64,000 nt of DNA, from positions 8,001,129 to 8,065,128 of the forward strand of contig JAEMBT020000007.1 in assembly GCA_018873245.2 (NCBI GenBank), in the 5' to 3' direction. Made by a program: the position numbers and the translations under genes. Position 1 is the first letter of the stretch; the number at the start of each line of letters is the position of its first letter. This document shows, piece after piece, positions 61,201-64,000 of this stretch. This stretch comes from Archegozetes longisetosus (lineage: Eukaryota; Arthropoda; Arachnida; Sarcoptiformes; Trhypochthoniidae). The notes beneath the pieces are model-generated. The model saw only the letters and a program-made list of their open reading frames with translations, did no database searches and had not been told where the DNA came from.

Positions 61201-64000
61201 TTTCTTGTTCTTTACTTTTCAATTTGATGTCTCGGTTTTCAAAGTATGTTTGACTAATAATTTATATTCAATACTCATACTCTACTAAAAAGCATTTAAT
61301 CTCCTAAGTAAAGTATGCATTTGCATTGACGTCAAAAGTATAAATTGAAGCGATTGACTGAGAATCAGCTAAATTTTGCATTGCGCCAAATGAGACAAAA
61401 GCAATTTGTAAAGTCTTTTAGTAAGGATATACACTAATACCTCGATATAGTTAACCTCTTCGTATTCAATCCTCGGTATAGTGAACGCAACTAACCCGTG
61501 CCAACATATGCTATTCAACTGATAACTACCTCGTTATAGTGAACACTCATTGTGGGTGACAAGGGGTTGACAAAATCGAGGTATTACTGTAGCAAGTAGT
61601 GTGTGTGTGTCTCGAAATGGTAGATTTAAACTAATAAATTGCTTGGTACATAAGTTGTGCTATTTTGATTGGCAATTGGAAGGCAGGTGTGATTGTATAT
61701 GAGCAAAAGCTGTCCCTAGACAGCTGCTAGCAAACCATTTCTAGTGTTAGATATGTTCAGACCTGTTAATTATGTCTGTTTTGAATTTTTTAGGTTTAGG
61801 ATCACATCATAAGCCACCAGTTCCTAATGCCTCACAAATATCCACCACAAAATCTCCGAGTGGTGTACAAAGAAGTATGGCTACAGTGTCTCCTCTATAC
61901 CAAGTGACAGCACCGCCACCGCCAGGAGCTGTTGCGCCGATTGCTGCAACTCATAGCAATCCTGCGACCTGTCACAATGTGATGTCTAACTCTGCATTGG
62001 CCGCTACCAGAACCTCAAGCTTTGCGGCTGCACTGAGAAAGTTAGCCAAGCAGTCCGTCGACCCCTTGATCGCTAGTGATAGTGGACAACAATTAGGTCT
62101 TTCTGTGAGTCACTCGTCAAGCGCCTCAAAAAATTCCAACTCATCTTTCCAAAGCCCATATCAGAGCGCAATAGTTGGTCCGTCGCCACCCATCGTCACC
62201 ATTGCTCCGATTCCTGCGCACCAAATTGATAGAAGCAATGAAGTGAGAAAATCAGAAAATCATTCTTTTTACGACCATAGAATACATAGCGATCAATCAA
62301 AAGAGTCACTTCTATACTCTCATTCACAACGAACGTCGCCCATCGTTCAAGTCAGGTCAGTCTATCTATCATTACTTCTATCTAATACTTAGCCGTAGTC
62401 CGACTGCTTATTAACAATACTAACCTTTTCTGCCAATCAATTGCCAGGCCATCCCCTTCTCGTGATCATAACGAAAATGGTCAGACCAGTAATCATACGC
62501 CACAAAATAATCTTCCGAATCGGTCGTCAGGGTTTCAGCCCTATCGAACTGGATATGAAGATAGTTTGCGATCCAATTCATCGTCATCTTTGCCATCAGC
62601 GCCATTGCCATCACATTTGATGCCTTATGACACACTAACCTTTCCCTATCACCCTTTCCTGCCACATGCGCCCTCAATCTCTGCTTCTTCTAATCCTCTC
62701 TCACATCATGTTCCACATCCCAGTGCTTCTTATCGGTACGATTATAAATCATATCGTCGACTCACTGCTATCAAGTTCTATCGAGAGTCCAATAAACATT
62801 ACAGTAGATAGCACATGATAGCACTGATCCGACCATACACTTCTCATTTAACTCTATCTGTCAATGTGTTTGTCTTCACCAATGATAGATTGGACGATCA
62901 TTTCTACTTGGATCGATTCAGTCTACTTCGTGGTTCATTACACGGCGGGTCTGCGCTGCCACACGCCAACTCTGCTGTGACATCGAGCGTGCCCTTCAAT
63001 TTGGCGCGTTATTCAGAACTACTGAGCTCACACGAACGAATCATAAATGACGAGCGACAGAGACTACTCAATCAAACTTTATCTCAAAGTGCTTTCAAGT
63101 CTGGTCCACAAGCCATCGAGAGTCCTCCACTCCACCTGAATATTCCGACGACAGCTAACGATAGACTGATTGATACAAATAGTGACCAGCATTTATTGAA
63201 CCATTTGAATCATTCAGTTTTGAGTAGTTCTGGAAAACGTGATTATCCTGTTAATAATAGTTCTACTTCTGGCTCAATACTTAGCGGTACGCCTAGAGAT
63301 CATCTTCAACTAAGTTCGAACTCTATTCGCAAACCTCACGTTCCGACCATATCTGCCAGCGTCAAACCACTTAATCTTTCCTCAAGCTCCGAACATATTA
63401 GCTCTAATTCAGAACAAATCTATTTATGGAGACCTCAAAGTGACGAAGAACGAGAGCACATCTCATCTGAACCAATTGAAAGTCATGTTCAAAATGAGCA
63501 GCTGATTGATGGACATAATCGGAAAAATAGCAGTTTACTCATTGAAGAGAAAGGTTCGCGAATCAATAGTTTCGAAAACACCAACTCATTACTTGAAAAC
63601 AGATCTAATGACAAAGTGATTGCTACCACAAAGTTTTTGTCATCGGAAAAGAGTGAGGGATTGCATTCAAGGATACTAGAAAACTCAGAGAGAGGTGCTG
63701 CGATCAATGATTCTTCGATTTACACCAGTCACTGGCAGTCAAATGTCTTTAGACCAGAAATTCTCGCTAATGCTCACAAATCGCCGCCTATTAGGAGAGA
63801 AGTTGAAGAACAAGTTATTTCTAAATTAGATTTAGAAGAACTCAAACTAAAACAGAAACGACTAAACAAGTCTTTAGACAATGGCATCAGTAGTGAGGAA
63901 GATGATGATCAAGATGATAGTGATGACAACGATGAGGAGAATAAGATGAAGTATAACATAATTTTGACTAAAGGGTTACCTCTTAAATTGGATACCAATC
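48466..64000 (+). CDS. GSE1: GSE1-like chromatin protein with six N-terminal cysteine modules (runs off right edge)
   Basis: Exons seen: 48466-50485, 52747-52937, 53015-53069, 61794-62355, 62448-62735, 62889-64000 (open at the edge). The body matches genetic suppressor element 1: MATVSPLYQVT, SSFAAALRKLAKQ, PPIVTIAPI, YDTLTFPYHPFLPH. GSE1 proteins belong to CoREST/HDAC-type corepressor complexes. The N-terminal ~720 residues contain six modules of CxxC - about 30-50 residues with FP(F)L - CxxC - x3-L-x2-QW, starting at about residues 23, 171, 264, 373, 538 and 642; the sixth is split by the 2.26 kb intron. Between modules 1 and 2 is VLDLSLAS (~133), resembling a CtBP-type xDLS motif. A glutamine-rich stretch lies near 49470. 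Exons 3 and 4 are joined by phase (TTG G to GT). More exons in the 8.7 kb intron are possible. Confidence 0.8.
50486..52746. other. GSE1 intron between module halves
   Basis: 2.26 kb. Begins GTATGA and ends TTGAAG. Contains MITE family B copy 1 (51770-51941). No coding exon seen. Confidence 0.65.
51770..51941. mobile_element. Tigger/pogo-like MITE (family B), copy 1
   Basis: 172 bp, flanked by TA (51768-51769 and 51942-51943). The left end is CAGTAATGCCTCGATATAG. The right end is the complement, TTTCGAGGTATTACTG. The CAGTAATACCTCG terminus and TA target are those expected of pogo/Tigger-type elements. No ORF. Confidence 0.82.
53070..54051. other. Intron / probable promoter of the short GSE1 isoform
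   Basis: About 1 kb with a CT-rich tract (53570-53632). No recognised exon. The ORF at 53267-53455 has no domain. Confidence 0.45.
53570..53632. repeat. CT-rich microsatellite
   Basis: Interrupted CT/TC run with CG and CAC breaks, a little upstream of the alternative first exon. Confidence 0.9.
54052..54199 (+). CDS. Alternative first coding exon of GSE1-like gene
   Basis: An ATG-started exon of 49 codons plus one base (MSLNPSAALFATINGTTTAS... ending SSYFPIPPPG) with donor GTATCA. The phase-1 donor is compatible with the acceptor at 61794, giving PPPG followed by GLGSHHKPP. Phase does not fit the donor at 53069, so it is better read as a first exon with its own promoter than as an internal exon. 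It would produce a short isoform without the cysteine modules. Confidence 0.6.
55173..55270. repeat. (TC)n microsatellite
   Basis: Long TC tract, uninterrupted from about 55228, preceded by broken TCTC/TTTC. It generates overlapping false frames on both strands. Confidence 0.95.
55931..56150. mobile_element. MITE family A, copy 5, in GSE1 intron
   Basis: Starts TTACACTCGAAAACTTGGTA, then ATTGTCGATAGCAACCAGAA. The interior has the ACCAGACCATAAAATA and CAGGTCAACA blocks shared by the other copies. The right end (GTTGCTATGGAAGATTATAA) is more diverged. Confidence 0.72.
61432..61589. mobile_element. Tigger/pogo-like MITE (family B), copy 2
   Basis: 158 bp, flanked by TA (61430-61431 and 61590-61591). 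Begins CACTAATACCTCGATATAG and ends AAAATCGAGGTATTACTG. The interior shares GGTATAGTGAACG, ATTCAACTGATAA and CTCGTTATAGTGAAC blocks with copy 1. Confidence 0.82.

Larger units (their letters stand above)
54200..61793. other. Large GSE1 intron
   Basis: 7.6 kb with no exon I can defend. Contains a CT microsatellite (55173-55270), MITE A copy 5, MITE B copy 2 and low-complexity AGTATAGTTAA-type repeats around 60280-60420. The ORFs at 59086-59420 and 60920-61105 look random. An ATG at 61772 is in frame with the exon beginning at 61794 and could be an intronic start. Confidence 0.5.

Overview
The window is AT-rich eukaryotic nuclear DNA with ordinary GT-AG introns, many of them very short (about 50-160 bp), and animal gene families. 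The gene content (HEN1/NHLH bHLH, DGAT1, NIP7, VAP, calreticulin, methylmalonyl-CoA epimerase, E2F4/5-type E2F, Golgi alpha-mannosidase II, IGHMBP2, GSE1) is metazoan. The compact genes and high AT content suggest a small arthropod, and a mite-like chelicerate is my best guess; that is inference, since no species-diagnostic sequence was tested. Exon structures were assembled by hand from splice sites, frame continuity and remembered family conservation. Residue numbers refer to those models.

Layout: 0.9-1.7 kb holds a small four-span membrane protein gene (minus). 1.7-8.9 kb is gene-poor and rich in inverted-repeat elements. 8.9-9.6 kb holds a two-exon C2H2 zinc-finger gene (minus). 12.8-13.4 kb holds a NHLH/HEN1 bHLH factor (plus). 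15.7-19.2 kb is DGAT1 (six exons, minus), followed by NIP7 (minus) and VAP (plus), which are head-to-head over a 266 bp shared promoter. 24.7-26.8 kb is a seven-exon gene for a type I membrane protein that looks hemopexin-like. 28.6-30.2 kb is a mitochondrial acyl-CoA dehydrogenase (plus), convergent with calreticulin (minus). 33.2-34.0 kb carries two overlapping ORFs, a COX14-like protein and methylmalonyl-CoA epimerase. 34.9-36.6 kb is E2F (minus). 39.8-43.5 kb is Golgi alpha-mannosidase II (plus), convergent with the IGHMBP2 helicase (43.8-46.7 kb, minus). From 48.5 kb to the right edge runs a large GSE1-like gene whose long isoform begins with six tandem cysteine modules.

Mobile DNA: a ~220-235 bp MITE family is present in at least five copies (two in introns of DGAT1 and GSE1), a second Tigger/pogo-like MITE has two TA-flanked copies, both in GSE1 introns, and there are several foldback elements, including one of about 0.9 kb with long imperfect arms. 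A tRNA-derived SINE-like fragment lies at 47.3 kb.

Most notable points: the overlapping COX14-like/epimerase pair that implies a dicistronic mRNA; the six-fold cysteine module fused to a GSE1 body with an apparent alternative first exon; the hemopexin-like membrane protein; a calreticulin ending in HSEL with an ERSE-like promoter element; and the MITE families.
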